Notes: generated from the sequence alone by a model not told the origin. DNA of 64,000 nt from Paludisphaera rhizosphaerae (GCF_011065895.1 NZ_JAALCR010000013.1:62001-126000), one strand, 5' to 3'. Shown: positions 1-9,177, numbered from the stretch's first letter. Program-made: numbers and translations.

Positions 1-155
1 GCGAGCGCGTTGATCACCCTGCGCGACTCCCTGCGCTTCGGATCACGGGCCGAAACGATCCATTTCGGTTTCGTCCTTGTCAGATTGGAGCCGTCGTCCG
101 TACCCTGAAGTGGGGGAGTCGACGACGACCGCTGGCATACCAAGGAGTACCACCC

Positions 156-2075
156 GTGGACGCTCGATGGACACCGAGGCGAGGTCTCTTTCTGGCCTTT
201 GCGCTCTCCGCGGTCACAGCTCTCGCGAGCGCGGCGGATGAACCTGTTCCTCCCGATGTTACGGCGAAACTGGGTCGGCTTCAGGGCCTCGACGGATCGT
301 CCCTGGACCCAACGCCCGCTCCGTCGGGTGCGACCGTGCTGGTTTTCTATTCGACCGAATGCCCGATCGCCAATGCCGTATGGCCCACGCTCAACAAGCT
401 TTGCGAAGACTACCCCACGCCCCGCGTGAAGTGGTTCGCCGTCTGCGTCGACCCGGACACGAGCCTGGACGAGTTGGCGACCCACGCCAAGGAATTCGGC
501 CTAAAGGGTACTGTCGCCGTCGACCGAACCGGTCGCCAGGCCCGCCGACTCGGGGCGACCGTCACTCCCGAGGCGTTCGTCGTCGACGGCCGCGGCCGAC
601 TCCGCTACCAGGGGCGGATCGACGACCAGTTCGCCGCGCGTGGGATCCGCAATGCCTCTCCGGGCGAAGGGAATTTGCGACCCGCCTTGACCGCCGTCCT
701 TTCCGGCGCCGAGGTTAAAACGCCGTCCAGCAAACCCGTGGGCTGCCCACTCCCCGAGGTCGCCACGCCGACCTACACGAAAGACGTCGCCGCGATCCTC
801 CAGAACAACTGCCGGGAATGCCATCGCAAGGACCAACTCGGCCCGTTCGCCCTCGATACCTACGAGCAGGCCCGCAAGCGGGCCGATGATCTGGCCGACG
901 TGGTCGCCGATCGCAGGATGCCCCCCTGGAAGGCTGCGCCAGGCGTTGGGCCGAAGTTCCAGCACGATCGCTCGCTGTCGCCCATCGAGGTCGAGACCAT
1001 CGCCGCCTGGGCCGAGGCCGACGCTCCCGAAGGCGACCCGAAGGACCTCCCCGCCCCTCGAATCTTCCCGGAGGATTGGGCCATCGAAGGCGGTCCCGAC
1101 CTCGTCCTCGATATCGGGACCGACTTCCCGATTCCGGCTTCGGGGCCGGACGTCTATCGCTGCTTCGTCATCAAGACGAACCTGCCGCAGGACGTCTACG
1201 TCAACGGCATCGAGTACAAGGCTGGCAACCCCCGCGTCGTCCATCACGTTTTGGGCTATGTGGACGTCTCCGGCGAGGCCCGCAAACTCGACGAGAAAGA
1301 GGAGGGGCCCGGTTACACCAATTTCTCAGGGCCGGGAGTCGAGGTGAACGGCGACCTCGGCGGCTGGGCCCCAGGCGCATTCCCGAGCATTCTGGCCGAC
1401 GGCGTCGGCCGGTCCTTGCCGAAAGGGGCCGACGTCATCCTCCAGGTGCACTATCACCCAGACGGCAAGCCCGAGACCGACCGCACCCGCATCGCCCTCA
1501 AGTTCGCCCGCAAGCCCGTCCACCAGACGCTCCACTGGAACGGGGCCTTCGGTTGGAACCTGGATCTGCCCCCGGGAGAGTCCAACATCGAGGTTCGTGG
1601 CAAGTGGACGGTCCCTGTCGACGTCGAGGCCCGCGCCGTCGCACCGCACATGCACCTGCTGGGGAAGAACATGCACATGTTCGCCACATTCCCGGACGGT
1701 CGCACTCAGGATCTCATCCGGATCGACGATTGGGATTTCAACTGGCAGACCCAGTACTTCTTCGAGGAGCCGGTCGATCTTCCGAAGGGCTCGATCGTTC
1801 AGGTCGTCGCCCATTTCGACAACTCGTCGTCGAACCCCCGCAATCCCAACGCCGCCAAGCCCCAGCGCGTGAAGTGGGGCGAGGCGACCACCGACGAAAT
1901 GTGCATCGGCTTCATCGCCGTCACGAAGAAGGGGCAGGACCTGACAAAGGCTGGCGAGAAGGACGACCTCACGGAGATCTTCAACAACCAGCGCAAGGAG
2001 CGCGAGGCCAAGATCCGTGAAGCCCGAGAGAAGGCCGCCGGCGAGAAGCGAAACCGCCCGAACGACGGTCAGTGA
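156..2075 (+). CDS. Secreted redoxin / haem c / copper monooxygenase-like fusion protein
   Basis: A 639-residue exported protein with three parts. Residues 1-26 form a signal peptide ending ASA-A. Residues 30-185 are thioredoxin-fold: the motif STECPIAN (residues 66-73) carries one Cys where classical thioredoxins have CxxC, so disulfide exchange would be atypical. Residues 205-295 are a cytochrome c-like segment with CRECH (219-223) and a possible axial Met in MPPW. The rest resembles copper type II ascorbate-dependent monooxygenases, with a His pair in VVHHVL (363-364), HYHP, and HMHLLGKNMHM as candidate copper ligands. The start is GTG, chosen for AAGGAG at 141-146, nine bases upstream. 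The gene stands alone and ends in a shared hairpin terminator. Periplasmic redox chemistry is inferred; no substrate can be named. Confidence 0.85.
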   Translation: MDARWTPRRGLFLAFALSAVTALASAADEPVPPDVTAKLGRLQGLDGSSLDPTPAPSGATVLVFYSTECPIANAVWPTLNKLCEDYPTPRVKWFAVCVDPDTSLDELATHAKEFGLKGTVAVDRTGRQARRLGATVTPEAFVVDGRGRLRYQGRIDDQFAARGIRNASPGEGNLRPALTAVLSGAEVKTPSSKPVGCPLPEVATPTYTKDVAAILQNNCRECHRKDQLGPFALDTYEQARKRADDLADVVADRRMPPWKAAPGVGPKFQHDRSLSPIEVETIAAWAEADAPEGDPKDLPAPRIFPEDWAIEGGPDLVLDIGTDFPIPASGPDVYRCFVIKTNLPQDVYVNGIEYKAGNPRVVHHVLGYVDVSGEARKLDEKEEGPGYTNFSGPGVEVNGDLGGWAPGAFPSILADGVGRSLPKGADVILQVHYHPDGKPETDRTRIALKFARKPVHQTLHWNGAFGWNLDLPPGESNIEVRGKWTVPVDVEARAVAPHMHLLGKNMHMFATFPDGRTQDLIRIDDWDFNWQTQYFFEEPVDLPKGSIVQVVAHFDNSSSNPRNPNAAKPQRVKWGEATTDEMCIGFIAVTKKGQDLTKAGEKDDLTEIFNNQRKEREAKIREAREKAAGEKRNRPNDGQ

Positions 2076-2088
2076 GATCGCCAACCAG

Positions 2089-2123
2089 GAACGAGCCGCG
2101 CAGACGCCCCGCGCGGCTCGTTC
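2089..2123. terminator. Shared hairpin terminator between convergent genes
   Basis: A perfect 12-bp stem (2089-2100 with 2112-2123) and an 11-base loop lie between the stop codons of the convergent redoxin fusion and NagB-like genes. There is no strong T-tract on either strand, so it is best read as a bidirectional, GC-rich terminator. Confidence 0.6.
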
Positions 2124-2129
2124 GCGTTC

Positions 2130-3080
2130 TCAGTTCATCTCGGGTTGGAGGGGCCCGGCGAGTTCCTCGTGGTAGAACAACCGGCCGGGAAGGGTCGGCA
2201 TGAACGTGCTGGGGATCCAGGGATCGGGACCGTAGCGGAGCGTCATCCAGAGGCTCGCCCCCTGCCACTGCATGCCGCGGCCGAACACCCCCTCGGCGCC
2301 ACCGATGATCCGGTCGGCCTGCAAGAAGAGGCCGGGGCCGATCGTGTTGGCGAAGGCCGGCACCAGGGTCGTCCGGCTCTTGAAGCTGGTGATGGCGTTT
2401 TGCTCGATCGTCAGGGGGTGCAGGCGGGCGCCGAGACGGTGTGTGGCCGCCTTCCACTCCTCGACCGAGCTGTATTCGCCGGCGAAGTGAGGCTCCCAAA
2501 AGGCGATGTGGCAGACGCGGCCGATCCCGAAGACGACGGTCAGCTCGGCCCCCTTCGCCTTCAGCTCGCCAATCCGATCAGCGTAGTGCGGCAGGCTGTC
2601 CGGGGTGGCGAACCAGCGTTGGTTGGTCGGCACGGTTTGGGCGCCGAGGGGTCCGTAGAAGGCCCCCTCCATGGCGTTCTGAAACGCCCCCGGGTCGTTC
2701 GAGGCGAGCGTCCTGCCGTCCTTGTCGCTCCACTCGTCCATGTTGAAGCCGAAAACGTGGTCGCAGGAGACCTTCCACTCCTTGAGGAAGTAGACGGCCC
2801 AGCGATACATCCCCATCGGCCCGACGGGAAGAATGAACGCGGCCGGCTTGCCACGGTCGCGCGAGTCGCGGATCGTGGCGGCGATCTCATGGCCCATCAT
2901 CACGTCGAAGTCGGCCACGTCGCGGCAGGGGATCGGCTCGAATTTCGGGTTCCACCAGGGCTGGCGTTCGGTGATCGCCTTGGCGGGATGGGAGCAGCAG
3001 GCGTCGATCTTCGCCAGATCCCAGCCGGCGGGGAGGAAGCCCTCCATCATCGAGCCGGCGAACGTGGTGAGCAGATTCAT
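2130..3080 (-). CDS. Glucosamine-6-phosphate deaminase (NagB)-like protein
   Basis: A 316-residue cytoplasmic protein of the NagB / 6-phosphogluconolactonase fold. FNMDEW matches the catalytic Asp motif of NagB. The second active-site motif, GxGxDGHIAFNEP in E. coli NagB, appears here as [13 protein letters not shown]. His and Glu are kept, but the Asp between them is replaced by Val and the Asn by Trp. The protein is about 50 residues longer than E. coli NagB. It may use another phosphosugar or have lost deaminase activity (inference). It is followed after 52 bases by, and lies downstream of, a zinc-less alcohol dehydrogenase-like gene on the same strand, so the two may be cotranscribed. Confidence 0.75.
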   Translation of the reverse strand: MNLLTTFAGSMMEGFLPAGWDLAKIDACCSHPAKAITERQPWWNPKFEPIPCRDVADFDVMMGHEIAATIRDSRDRGKPAAFILPVGPMGMYRWAVYFLKEWKVSCDHVFGFNMDEWSDKDGRTLASNDPGAFQNAMEGAFYGPLGAQTVPTNQRWFATPDSLPHYADRIGELKAKGAELTVVFGIGRVCHIAFWEPHFAGEYSSVEEWKAATHRLGARLHPLTIEQNAITSFKSRTTLVPAFANTIGPGLFLQADRIIGGAEGVFGRGMQWQGASLWMTLRYGPDPWIPSTFMPTLPGRLFYHEELAGPLQPEMN

Positions 3081-3132
3081 GGGTGAACGGCCTCCGAGTG
3101 GGGGGGATCGGCGACGTCGCCGGGTGGGGGGA

Positions 3133-4128
3133 TTAGTCGACCAGAATGACGACCTTGCCGGCGAGCGTCCCGGCCTTGCCTATCGTGTTCTGCTCCAGCA
3201 GACGCTCGGCGTCGGCCGCGGCTTCGAGCGGGAAGGCCCGACCGACGAGCGGCTTGAGCAGGCCTTCCTCGATCCAGCGAATCATGTCCGCCGTACATCG
3301 GCGCTGGACTTCGGCCGAGGAGTTGAAGACCGCGAACCCGAGCAGCGAGCAGTCCCGAGGATAGAACGAGCCCAGCGGGAGCGTCGGGGCGGCCGTTCGC
3401 CCGGCCATCAAGACCAGCCGACCACGCTTCCTCAGCAGCGGGATCGAGGTCGTCAGATCGGGCTCGCGCTGGGTTTCGAACCAGACGTCGATACCTTCTG
3501 GGGCGAAGGCGAGGAGGTTGGACGGTAGGTCGTCTGTCTTGTAGTTCATCACGAGGTCCGCGCCCAGGTTCTTGCAGACCTCAACCCGTTCCGGGCTGCC
3601 GGCGGACGTCGCCACGCGGGCTCCGGCGGCCTTGGCCATCTGGACGACCATCGAGCCCACGCCCCCCGCGCCGCCGGGGACGTAGACGGTCTCGCCTTCC
3701 TTCAATTCGGCCCGATGGAAAAGGCCGAGGTGAGCCGTGATACCGACCATCGCCATGGCGCAGGCGTCGGAGTCGGGGAGCAGGGCGGGGGTGGGGTTGA
3801 GCCACTCCTCGTCGATCGCGGCGAACTCCGAGGCGACGCCCTGACGCCCCAGGATGCCCTGATTCGACCCCCACACACGATCGCCGACGCGGAAGCAAGT
3901 CGCCCCCGGCCCGAGCCTCTCGACGACGCCCGCGAAATCGCAGGCGATCACGTAGGGAAAGCTCATCGGCATCGAGACCAGGCCCGAACGCAGGTAGAGG
4001 TCGAACGGGTTGAGTGCGACGGCCCGAATCCTCACCAGAGCTTGACCGGGGCCCGGCTCAGGGATCGGCAAGTCGCCGATCTTGATGACGTCGGGCGGTC
4101 CCGTCTCTTCAATGAAAGCAGCGCGCAT
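3133..4128 (-). CDS. NAD(P)H quinone oxidoreductase-like, medium-chain dehydrogenase
   Basis: A 331-residue medium-chain dehydrogenase/reductase of the quinone oxidoreductase (zeta-crystallin) type. The N-terminal GroES-like half starts [10 protein letters not shown] and includes [10 protein letters not shown]. The Rossmann half carries the nucleotide-binding motif GGAGGVGS. The cysteines that bind structural zinc in classical alcohol dehydrogenases are not evident, in keeping with the zinc-independent branch. The frame stays open further upstream to 4413, but the family's conserved N-terminus begins at the ATG at 4128; the extra 95 codons would overlap the divergent gene. The physiological substrate is not predictable. 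Confidence 0.85.
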   Translation of the reverse strand: MRAAFIEETGPPDVIKIGDLPIPEPGPGQALVRIRAVALNPFDLYLRSGLVSMPMSFPYVIACDFAGVVERLGPGATCFRVGDRVWGSNQGILGRQGVASEFAAIDEEWLNPTPALLPDSDACAMAMVGITAHLGLFHRAELKEGETVYVPGGAGGVGSMVVQMAKAAGARVATSAGSPERVEVCKNLGADLVMNYKTDDLPSNLLAFAPEGIDVWFETQREPDLTTSIPLLRKRGRLVLMAGRTAAPTLPLGSFYPRDCSLLGFAVFNSSAEVQRRCTADMIRWIEEGLLKPLVGRAFPLEAAADAERLLEQNTIGKAGTLAGKVVILVD

Positions 4129-4212
4129 GAGCCGTCGTCCTCGATCTCGAAGCAGCCCGCCGAGTGCGGGAGTCACCATGATACAGGCCGTCCTCCCCTG
4201 GGTGAATCCTGC

Positions 4213-4246
4213 GGCCCCGGCGGCTCCACTTGCGGCCGCCGGGGCC
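4213..4246. promoter_or_regulatory. Strong GC-rich inverted repeat between divergent genes
   Basis: Perfect 12-bp arms (4213-4224 and 4235-4246) flank a 10-base loop in the 184-bp gap between the divergent dehydrogenase and membrane-protein genes. Because both genes point away from it, it is unlikely to be an ordinary terminator; an operator or leader hairpin is possible. Confidence 0.35.
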
Positions 4247-4312
4247 TCCGTTGGATGATGGCGGATCAATCCATCGAACCTCTCCGTCTCCCCGCGCGTC
4301 GAGGTCTGCGTG

Positions 4313-5137
4313 ATGAGCGACACCACTGAAAAGCCCGAGTCGAACCCTGTTCCCGCTCCATTGCCGCCGGCCGTCGACGCCAAGCTCCGCGAACACGCTG
4401 AGGGGCTGGGCAACGAAGCGCTCGTCGAGGAAGCCGTCGACCGCCGTCTCGCTGAGATCGAGATGATCGGCGAGGAAGCCGCGGTCGGCTGGAAGCCCGA
4501 GGAGCACGAACCGCTCGCTCCCGAAGTCCGCTTCCTCCACGTTTCGCGGACGATTCACCAACTCGTCACCGACCGCAATCGATCGGTGGGTATCTTCCTG
4601 GCAGTCGCCTCGATCCTGGTCGCGGCCGCCACGGGCCTCCTGAACGTCAAGGCTGAGGTCGCGCCGATCGTCCCGCTGAGGGTCATCCAGTACTGGTGCC
4701 TGCCGGTCACCTTCGGCACGCTCGCCGTCCTGGCCGTCTTCATCAGCTTTCTACTCATCCGCGCCCGGATCGGCCTGATCTACGAGGTCGCCAAGCTGAA
4801 TACCCTGCTGGGCCTGCCGGCGAAGCGGGTGGAACGCGTGAATCCGCTCTCGATCTTCTACATCATGCACCTGCTCGTCGTGGTCCTCGGTGGAGCCTCG
4901 GCGGGGCTGACCGCGGCGATGCTGGCTTACGGGGCGCTCACGGGCGACCCCGCGCCGGTACTTCCGCCGGGATCGCCCGAAGCGCTGAACCCCGGGGAAG
5001 GGGGCCCCGAGGTCGCCGTGCCGCTCGGAGTCGGGTTCGGGATCGCGATTCTCTACATCGCCGGGCTGCTGACCCTCTACTACACGACAATCCTTCGCAA
5101 CACGACCGACGCCAAGATGAGCGCGGCCCGGTCGTAA
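4313..5137 (+). CDS. Four-helix membrane protein of unknown function
   Basis: A 274-residue protein I do not recognise. The first 85 residues are acidic and hydrophilic, without a signal peptide. They are followed by two closely spaced membrane helices (SVGIFLAVASILVAAATG; WCLPVTFGTLAVLAVFISF) and, after a cytoplasmic loop, two more (MHLLVVVLGGASAGLTAAM; GVGFGIAILYIAGLLTLYY). A Pro/Gly-rich loop separates the last pair. ATG at 4313 is preferred over GTG at 4310 because GAGGT ends seven bases before it. It is followed after 26 bases by the LOG-family gene, so the two probably share a transcript. Confidence 0.75.
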   Translation: MSDTTEKPESNPVPAPLPPAVDAKLREHAEGLGNEALVEEAVDRRLAEIEMIGEEAAVGWKPEEHEPLAPEVRFLHVSRTIHQLVTDRNRSVGIFLAVASILVAAATGLLNVKAEVAPIVPLRVIQYWCLPVTFGTLAVLAVFISFLLIRARIGLIYEVAKLNTLLGLPAKRVERVNPLSIFYIMHLLVVVLGGASAGLTAAMLAYGALTGDPAPVLPPGSPEALNPGEGGPEVAVPLGVGFGIAILYIAGLLTLYYTTILRNTTDAKMSAARS

Positions 5138-5163
5138 CCTGGAATCAAGGACACACCGAAATC

Positions 5164-5754
5164 ATGCAGGACCGTCCCCGCATCTGCGTTTTCTGCGGCT
5201 CTTCCTATGGCAATTCCCCAGCTTTCCGCGAGGCCGCGCTGCAGGTGGCCGACTCGCTTGCCCGGCGCAAGCTGGGGCTCGTCTACGGGGGCGGCCGGGT
5301 CGGCCTGATGGGCGTCGTCGCCGACGCCGCGATGGCCGCCGGGACGGAGGTCGTCGGCGTCATCCCACTGGCGCTGGCGACTCATGAAATCGCCCACCAC
5401 GGATTGACCGAGCTGCACGTCGTCCCCGGAATGCACGAGCGCAAGGCCTTGATGTCCGAGAAATCCGACGCCTTCCTCACACTGCCAGGCGGCATCGGCA
5501 CCTATGAGGAGTTCTTCGAAATCCTCAGTTGGGCCGGTCTGGGCATCCACGCCAAGCCCATCGGCCTGCTCAACATCGAAGGCTACTTCGACCCGCTCCT
5601 CGCCCTGCTTGAGTTCGGCGCCGACGCAGGCTTCGTCCGTCGCCACTTCCTCGATTTCCTCCTGGTCTCCACTGATCCCGATACCCTCGTCTCCGACCTG
5701 CTCTCGTTCCAGCCGCCTTCCCTGCCGCGGAAGGTCACCCTCGAAGAGGCCTGA
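5164..5754 (+). CDS. LOG-family nucleoside 5'-monophosphate phosphoribohydrolase
   Basis: A 196-residue cytoplasmic protein of the LOG / TIGR00730 family, which removes the ribose phosphate from cytokinin-type or ordinary nucleoside monophosphates. The hallmark PGGIGTYEEFFE motif (PGGxGTxxE) is complete, as is the N-terminal CVFCGSSYG and the YGGGRVGLMG loop. Length and motifs match the Rossmann-like lysine decarboxylase-fold family once misnamed lysine decarboxylases. The start is the ATG at 5164; the frame is open well upstream through the preceding gene but has no family similarity there. In bacteria this family is thought to act in nucleotide salvage or housecleaning, so a plant-hormone role should not be assumed. 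Confidence 0.9.
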   Translation: MQDRPRICVFCGSSYGNSPAFREAALQVADSLARRKLGLVYGGGRVGLMGVVADAAMAAGTEVVGVIPLALATHEIAHHGLTELHVVPGMHERKALMSEKSDAFLTLPGGIGTYEEFFEILSWAGLGIHAKPIGLLNIEGYFDPLLALLEFGADAGFVRRHFLDFLLVSTDPDTLVSDLLSFQPPSLPRKVTLEEA

Positions 5755-5774
5755 AACCACCCGCCGCCTCCCTC

Positions 5775-5806
5775 TTGATATTTAGACGGCGATCGAAATA
5801 ATCGCC
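5775..5806 (+). promoter_or_regulatory. Probable sdpR promoter with overlapping palindromic operator
   Basis: TTGATA (5775-5780) and AATAAT (5797-5802) are separated by 16 bases, a good sigma-70 match. The inverted repeat GGCGAT-N7-ATCGCC (5788-5793 and 5801-5806) overlaps the -10 box, where an autorepressor would be expected to bind. The ArsR/SdpR-family start codon lies 33 bases downstream. Confidence 0.6.
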
Positions 5807-5838
5807 CGTAGGCGGCGAAGATACGGGCGGAGGGGCCG

Positions 5839-6123
5839 ATGAACGAGGTCTTCAAGGCGTTGGCTGATCCGTCGCGAAGGCGGATCCTTCAACTTCTCTC
5901 GCGAGGGGAGATGACCGCGGGGGAGTTGGCGACGCACTTCGACGTGTCGAAGCCGTCGATGTCGCATCACTTCGCCGTTCTGAAGGACGCCGACCTGGTG
6001 ACGACTCGTCGAGACGGCCAGCAGATCTACTACGCCTTGAACACAACGGTCGTCCAGGACGTGATGGCGCGGATCTGGGACCTGTTCGGCGGCGAACAGC
6101 CCGAAAAGGGGGAAGAGCTATGA
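5839..6123 (+). CDS. sdpR: SdpR-family (ArsR-type) autorepressor
   Basis: A 94-residue winged-helix regulator. The N-terminal FKALADPSRRRILQLL and the recognition-helix region VSKPSMSHHFAVLKDADLV are typical of the ArsR superfamily, SdpR branch. No metal-binding Cys pair is present, in line with SdpR rather than metal sensors. In Bacillus subtilis SdpR represses its own operon and is sequestered at the membrane by SdpI bound to the SdpC toxin. Here the downstream gene is also SdpI-like and the two overlap by 4 bases (ATGA). GGAGG sits just before the start. No sdpC-like toxin gene is visible in the window. Confidence 0.85.
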   Translation: MNEVFKALADPSRRRILQLLSRGEMTAGELATHFDVSKPSMSHHFAVLKDADLVTTRRDGQQIYYALNTTVVQDVMARIWDLFGGEQPEKGEEL

Positions 6124-6782
6124 ATCGGGCCTACTGGATTATCGCGGCCGGACTGACCGCTTTCGCGTGGGGGCTCTCTGCCTGGTATTACCCGGGCCTG
6201 CCGGACTCGATCCCGACGCACTGGAATATCCACGGCCAGGTCGACGGCCACGGCACGAAGGCGACGGTCTTCCTGATGCCGGTGATCGCCACCGTGATGC
6301 TCGTCCTCTTTGCTTTTCTGCCGGCTCTCTCGCCCAAGTCGTTCGAGGTCGACTCGTTCCGTTCGACCTATCTCTACTTGTTGGCGGTGATCGTCGCGCT
6401 CTTCGTCTACCTCCAGGTCGTCATCCTGATGGCGACGTTCCAGGAGATCGGCGGCGGCCCACGGCGGATCGACCTTGGACGGGCCTTGATGGGAGGTCTC
6501 TTCGTCTTCTTCGGCCTGATGGGGAACGTGATGGGGAAGATTCGCAAGAACTTCTACATCGGAATCCGCGTCCCCTGGACGTTGGCTAGCGACCGCGTCT
6601 GGAACGATACGCATCGGCTGGCGGCCTGGCTGATGGTTGCGGGCGCGGTGGTCGGACTACTCCTCGTGGTCACAGGAGCGCCGATCGCCGCTGCGTTCGT
6701 GGTGCTTCTCGGCTCGACGCTCTTCCCGGTCGTCTATTCGTTCTTCCACTACAAGGCGTTGGAACGTCGCGGGGCGTTGTGA
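6120..6782 (+). CDS. sdpI: SdpI / DUF1648-family integral membrane protein
   Basis: A 220-residue multi-spanning membrane protein. The N-terminal region with YYPGLPDSIPTHWNIHG is the DUF1648 signature, and KNFYIGIRVPWTLASDRVW followed by NDTHR is the SdpI signature. About six hydrophobic segments are visible. In Bacillus, SdpI gives immunity to the SdpC toxin and acts as the signal-transducing partner of SdpR. Translation is coupled to the upstream regulator through ATGA at 6120. The pair looks like a stand-alone signalling module; what it senses here is unknown. Confidence 0.85.
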   Translation: MNRAYWIIAAGLTAFAWGLSAWYYPGLPDSIPTHWNIHGQVDGHGTKATVFLMPVIATVMLVLFAFLPALSPKSFEVDSFRSTYLYLLAVIVALFVYLQVVILMATFQEIGGGPRRIDLGRALMGGLFVFFGLMGNVMGKIRKNFYIGIRVPWTLASDRVWNDTHRLAAWLMVAGAVVGLLLVVTGAPIAAAFVVLLGSTLFPVVYSFFHYKALERRGAL

Positions 6783-6789
6783 GCGAGGA

Positions 6790-9177
6790 TCACTCTCCGG
6801 AATCGATCCAGCGAGCGAGATCGGCCGCCGAGGGAGCCTCTTCGTCGAAGCGGAGGGCCTGGGGAACGCCGGCCAGTCCGTAGGCCGAGGCCGGCCAGTC
6901 GCGGGCGAACGATCGACCTGGCCGGGCGATCCGCAAGGGCGAAGGCGCCGCCAACGCCGCGGCGGCGCGAAGGCCGCCGAATTGCTGGATGCCGGGCAGG
7001 TCGATCGCGGCCGGGAGCGGGCCGCGTTCATCGGCGTCGTCGCCGCCGTCGAGGTCGACGTATGTCCGCGAGACGCCGGGGAGCAGCGACCGCGCCAGCA
7101 ATGCCTGCCGTCCCGAAAGGCCGGTCGCGATCAAGGCCAACTCGCGAACGTCCGGCTGCGATCCGGCCCAGGCCGCGACGGTCGCCAGATCCTGCATCTG
7201 GTCGGCCGCGACGGACGGGTTGTAAGTCGGGCCGTGGACGACCTCGGGACGATGAGAGATCGGCTTCGCGGGATCTATCGCTTCTCCAACGAACAAGGGG
7301 TCGAAGCCGACGACCGACCAGCCGCGATCCAGGAGGGCGCGAACGGTGGGCGAAAGCTCACCCGAGGCCGAAACGAGCCCCGCTTTCCCCTCATCGCTGG
7401 AGATCACGGCGAGCCGTCCGTTCGATCGCAGGGGAGTGATCCTGACGACGGGGACGGCGTCCCCCTTTCCGCGTCGGGAGAGTTGATGGTGGACGATCGC
7501 CATCCCTTCCCGGTTGACGCGGCGCACAACCTTGTCGGCGATGGCCTCGGGCGCGGGCGATTCCAGGCCGACTCGGGTTTTCAGAGCCGTCGCGAGGAAC
7601 GGCTTCCCCGCCTGCCAGACGGCCGCTCCCCGTGTGGGTGCCAGCAATTCCAGGTCCTCACCGATCGTTTTGACCAGATAGTCTTCCAACTCGGCGGGGG
7701 TCTTGCGGGCGGGGGCCGGATGATCGGCGTCGAAAGTCTGGAGAGTTTCGGCCGTCTCGACGGTCTGCTCGCCTTCGCGGGTGTCGATCGATGGATCGAG
7801 GCCGAGGAGCCAGCGTCCCATGAAGGCGTAGACCGCGTTGCGGCTGGTCTGGTTGTAATTGTGGGGGAAGTCGAAGACCGTGGCTTCCAGTCGCTCAGGG
7901 CGGCCGATGAGCGAGTAGACGCCCTGGATGGCCGGAAAAGCGTGGGTCATCGTCTTGGCCGTCCAGTCGCCCGACGCGCCGACGAGGATCATCGGCCGGG
8001 GGGCGAAGAGAGCCCCGAACTCGACGTTGTCCGTACCGATCCGCAGCCCGGCGGCGTTCTCGCAGACGCAGCCTCCCTGGAACCAGTCGGAGATCATCAC
8101 GACCGGCGCGGCGACCTTGATGCGTTCGTCGAGGGCCGACAGGATGAACGTCTGGGTGCCGCCTCCCGATTCGCCCGTGCAGCCGATCCGGGCCGGATCG
8201 ACGTCCGGCAGCGTCGTGATCCAGTCGAGTGCCCGCGTGCTGTTCCACGTCTGGAGCGTGAACAGACTCAGGCCCCATCGCCGGAGGTGATCGTTCAGGA
8301 ATTCATGCGGGAAGGGTTTCGAGTCGTTGTAGCCGACCATGTCGTACATGAAGACGACCGCGCCGAGCTTCGCCCAGCGAATGCAGCGCTGCTGGACGTC
8401 GGGCTGCATCCGGCCGACTTCCCAGTGGCCGTGCGGGCAGAGGATCGCGGGGAGTTTCGCGGTCGACGGCGACGTGGGCCGATAAAGGTTGCCGCTGAGG
8501 GTGAAGCCCGGCAGCGTCTCCAGAACGACCTTTTCGATGGTGTATCCGTCACGCTCGATCCGGCCGTAAACCTGAGGATTCAGCGGCGTCTTCGGCGGGG
8601 CCGGCCAGAGGCCGAGATTCACCTTCATCTTGTCGCGAAGGTGCGTCGCGCGGTCGCGCCAGGCGTCGGCGGTGGCCGGCGCGTGAAACTCGGCCCCTTC
8701 TTTGTTGGTTCGCGACTCGCCCCGGCGACGATCGAGTGAAGGGCCCGTCGAGTCGGTGGCTCCGCGCGCGACATCCAGTAAACGGTTAGGATCGCCGTTC
8801 GGGTCGGGATCGAGGACCAGGAGTGGAGGGGACGGCGGAGGCGGGGGCGTCTCGCCTTTTTTGAGTTTCGGCGTCTCGGCTAATTCACCGCTGATCACGA
8901 TCTCAAGCGGGCCGGAGGCTTCGCCCAAGTTCGTCCAACGAGGCATCGAGTCTCCGGGGACGGGGACAGCGCTCAAGGTGACCGTATGGCCATTGAAAAT
9001 GGCCATCCAGGATTGGTTAGCCGGAGACCAGATCCACAGCGTGCGTTTCTCTCGTCCTTCGTATTTCGCGGCAACGCCGGCCGGGTAGATCATGGCAGAA
9101 CCTTCCGGCGGTGGGCTGGCGGCCCGAGCAACCGGGATCGAGCCGAGGACGGCCAACGCGAGGGCGAGACGCTTCAT
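6790..9177 (-). CDS. Secreted alpha/beta-hydrolase (acetyl xylan esterase-like)
   Basis: A 795-residue exported protein with signal peptide MKRLALALAVLGSIPVARA. The first ~130 residues are a small beta-rich region with a Pro-rich stretch. The central alpha/beta-hydrolase domain carries the nucleophile elbow CTGESGGG, a candidate acid in GASGDWT and the catalytic His in FPHNYNQ. This matches the large planctomycete acetyl xylan esterase / prolyl oligopeptidase-like family. The C-terminal ~250 residues hold a second, degenerate hydrolase-like region. The ATG at 9177 is chosen because the signal peptide starts there. It is the last gene of a minus-strand run, 111 bases behind the toroid protein. 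Polysaccharide deacetylation is plausible but unproven. Confidence 0.8.
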   Translation of the reverse strand: MKRLALALAVLGSIPVARAASPPPEGSAMIYPAGVAAKYEGREKRTLWIWSPANQSWMAIFNGHTVTLSAVPVPGDSMPRWTNLGEASGPLEIVISGELAETPKLKKGETPPPPPSPPLLVLDPDPNGDPNRLLDVARGATDSTGPSLDRRRGESRTNKEGAEFHAPATADAWRDRATHLRDKMKVNLGLWPAPPKTPLNPQVYGRIERDGYTIEKVVLETLPGFTLSGNLYRPTSPSTAKLPAILCPHGHWEVGRMQPDVQQRCIRWAKLGAVVFMYDMVGYNDSKPFPHEFLNDHLRRWGLSLFTLQTWNSTRALDWITTLPDVDPARIGCTGESGGGTQTFILSALDERIKVAAPVVMISDWFQGGCVCENAAGLRIGTDNVEFGALFAPRPMILVGASGDWTAKTMTHAFPAIQGVYSLIGRPERLEATVFDFPHNYNQTSRNAVYAFMGRWLLGLDPSIDTREGEQTVETAETLQTFDADHPAPARKTPAELEDYLVKTIGEDLELLAPTRGAAVWQAGKPFLATALKTRVGLESPAPEAIADKVVRRVNREGMAIVHHQLSRRGKGDAVPVVRITPLRSNGRLAVISSDEGKAGLVSASGELSPTVRALLDRGWSVVGFDPLFVGEAIDPAKPISHRPEVVHGPTYNPSVAADQMQDLATVAAWAGSQPDVRELALIATGLSGRQALLARSLLPGVSRTYVDLDGGDDADERGPLPAAIDLPGIQQFGGLRAAAALAAPSPLRIARPGRSFARDWPASAYGLAGVPQALRFDEEAPSAADLARWIDSGE

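Noticed and set aside
6637-8739. 700-codon plus-strand frame over the esterase
   Set aside because: Shadow of the alpha/beta-hydrolase gene, which has its catalytic triad on the other strand.
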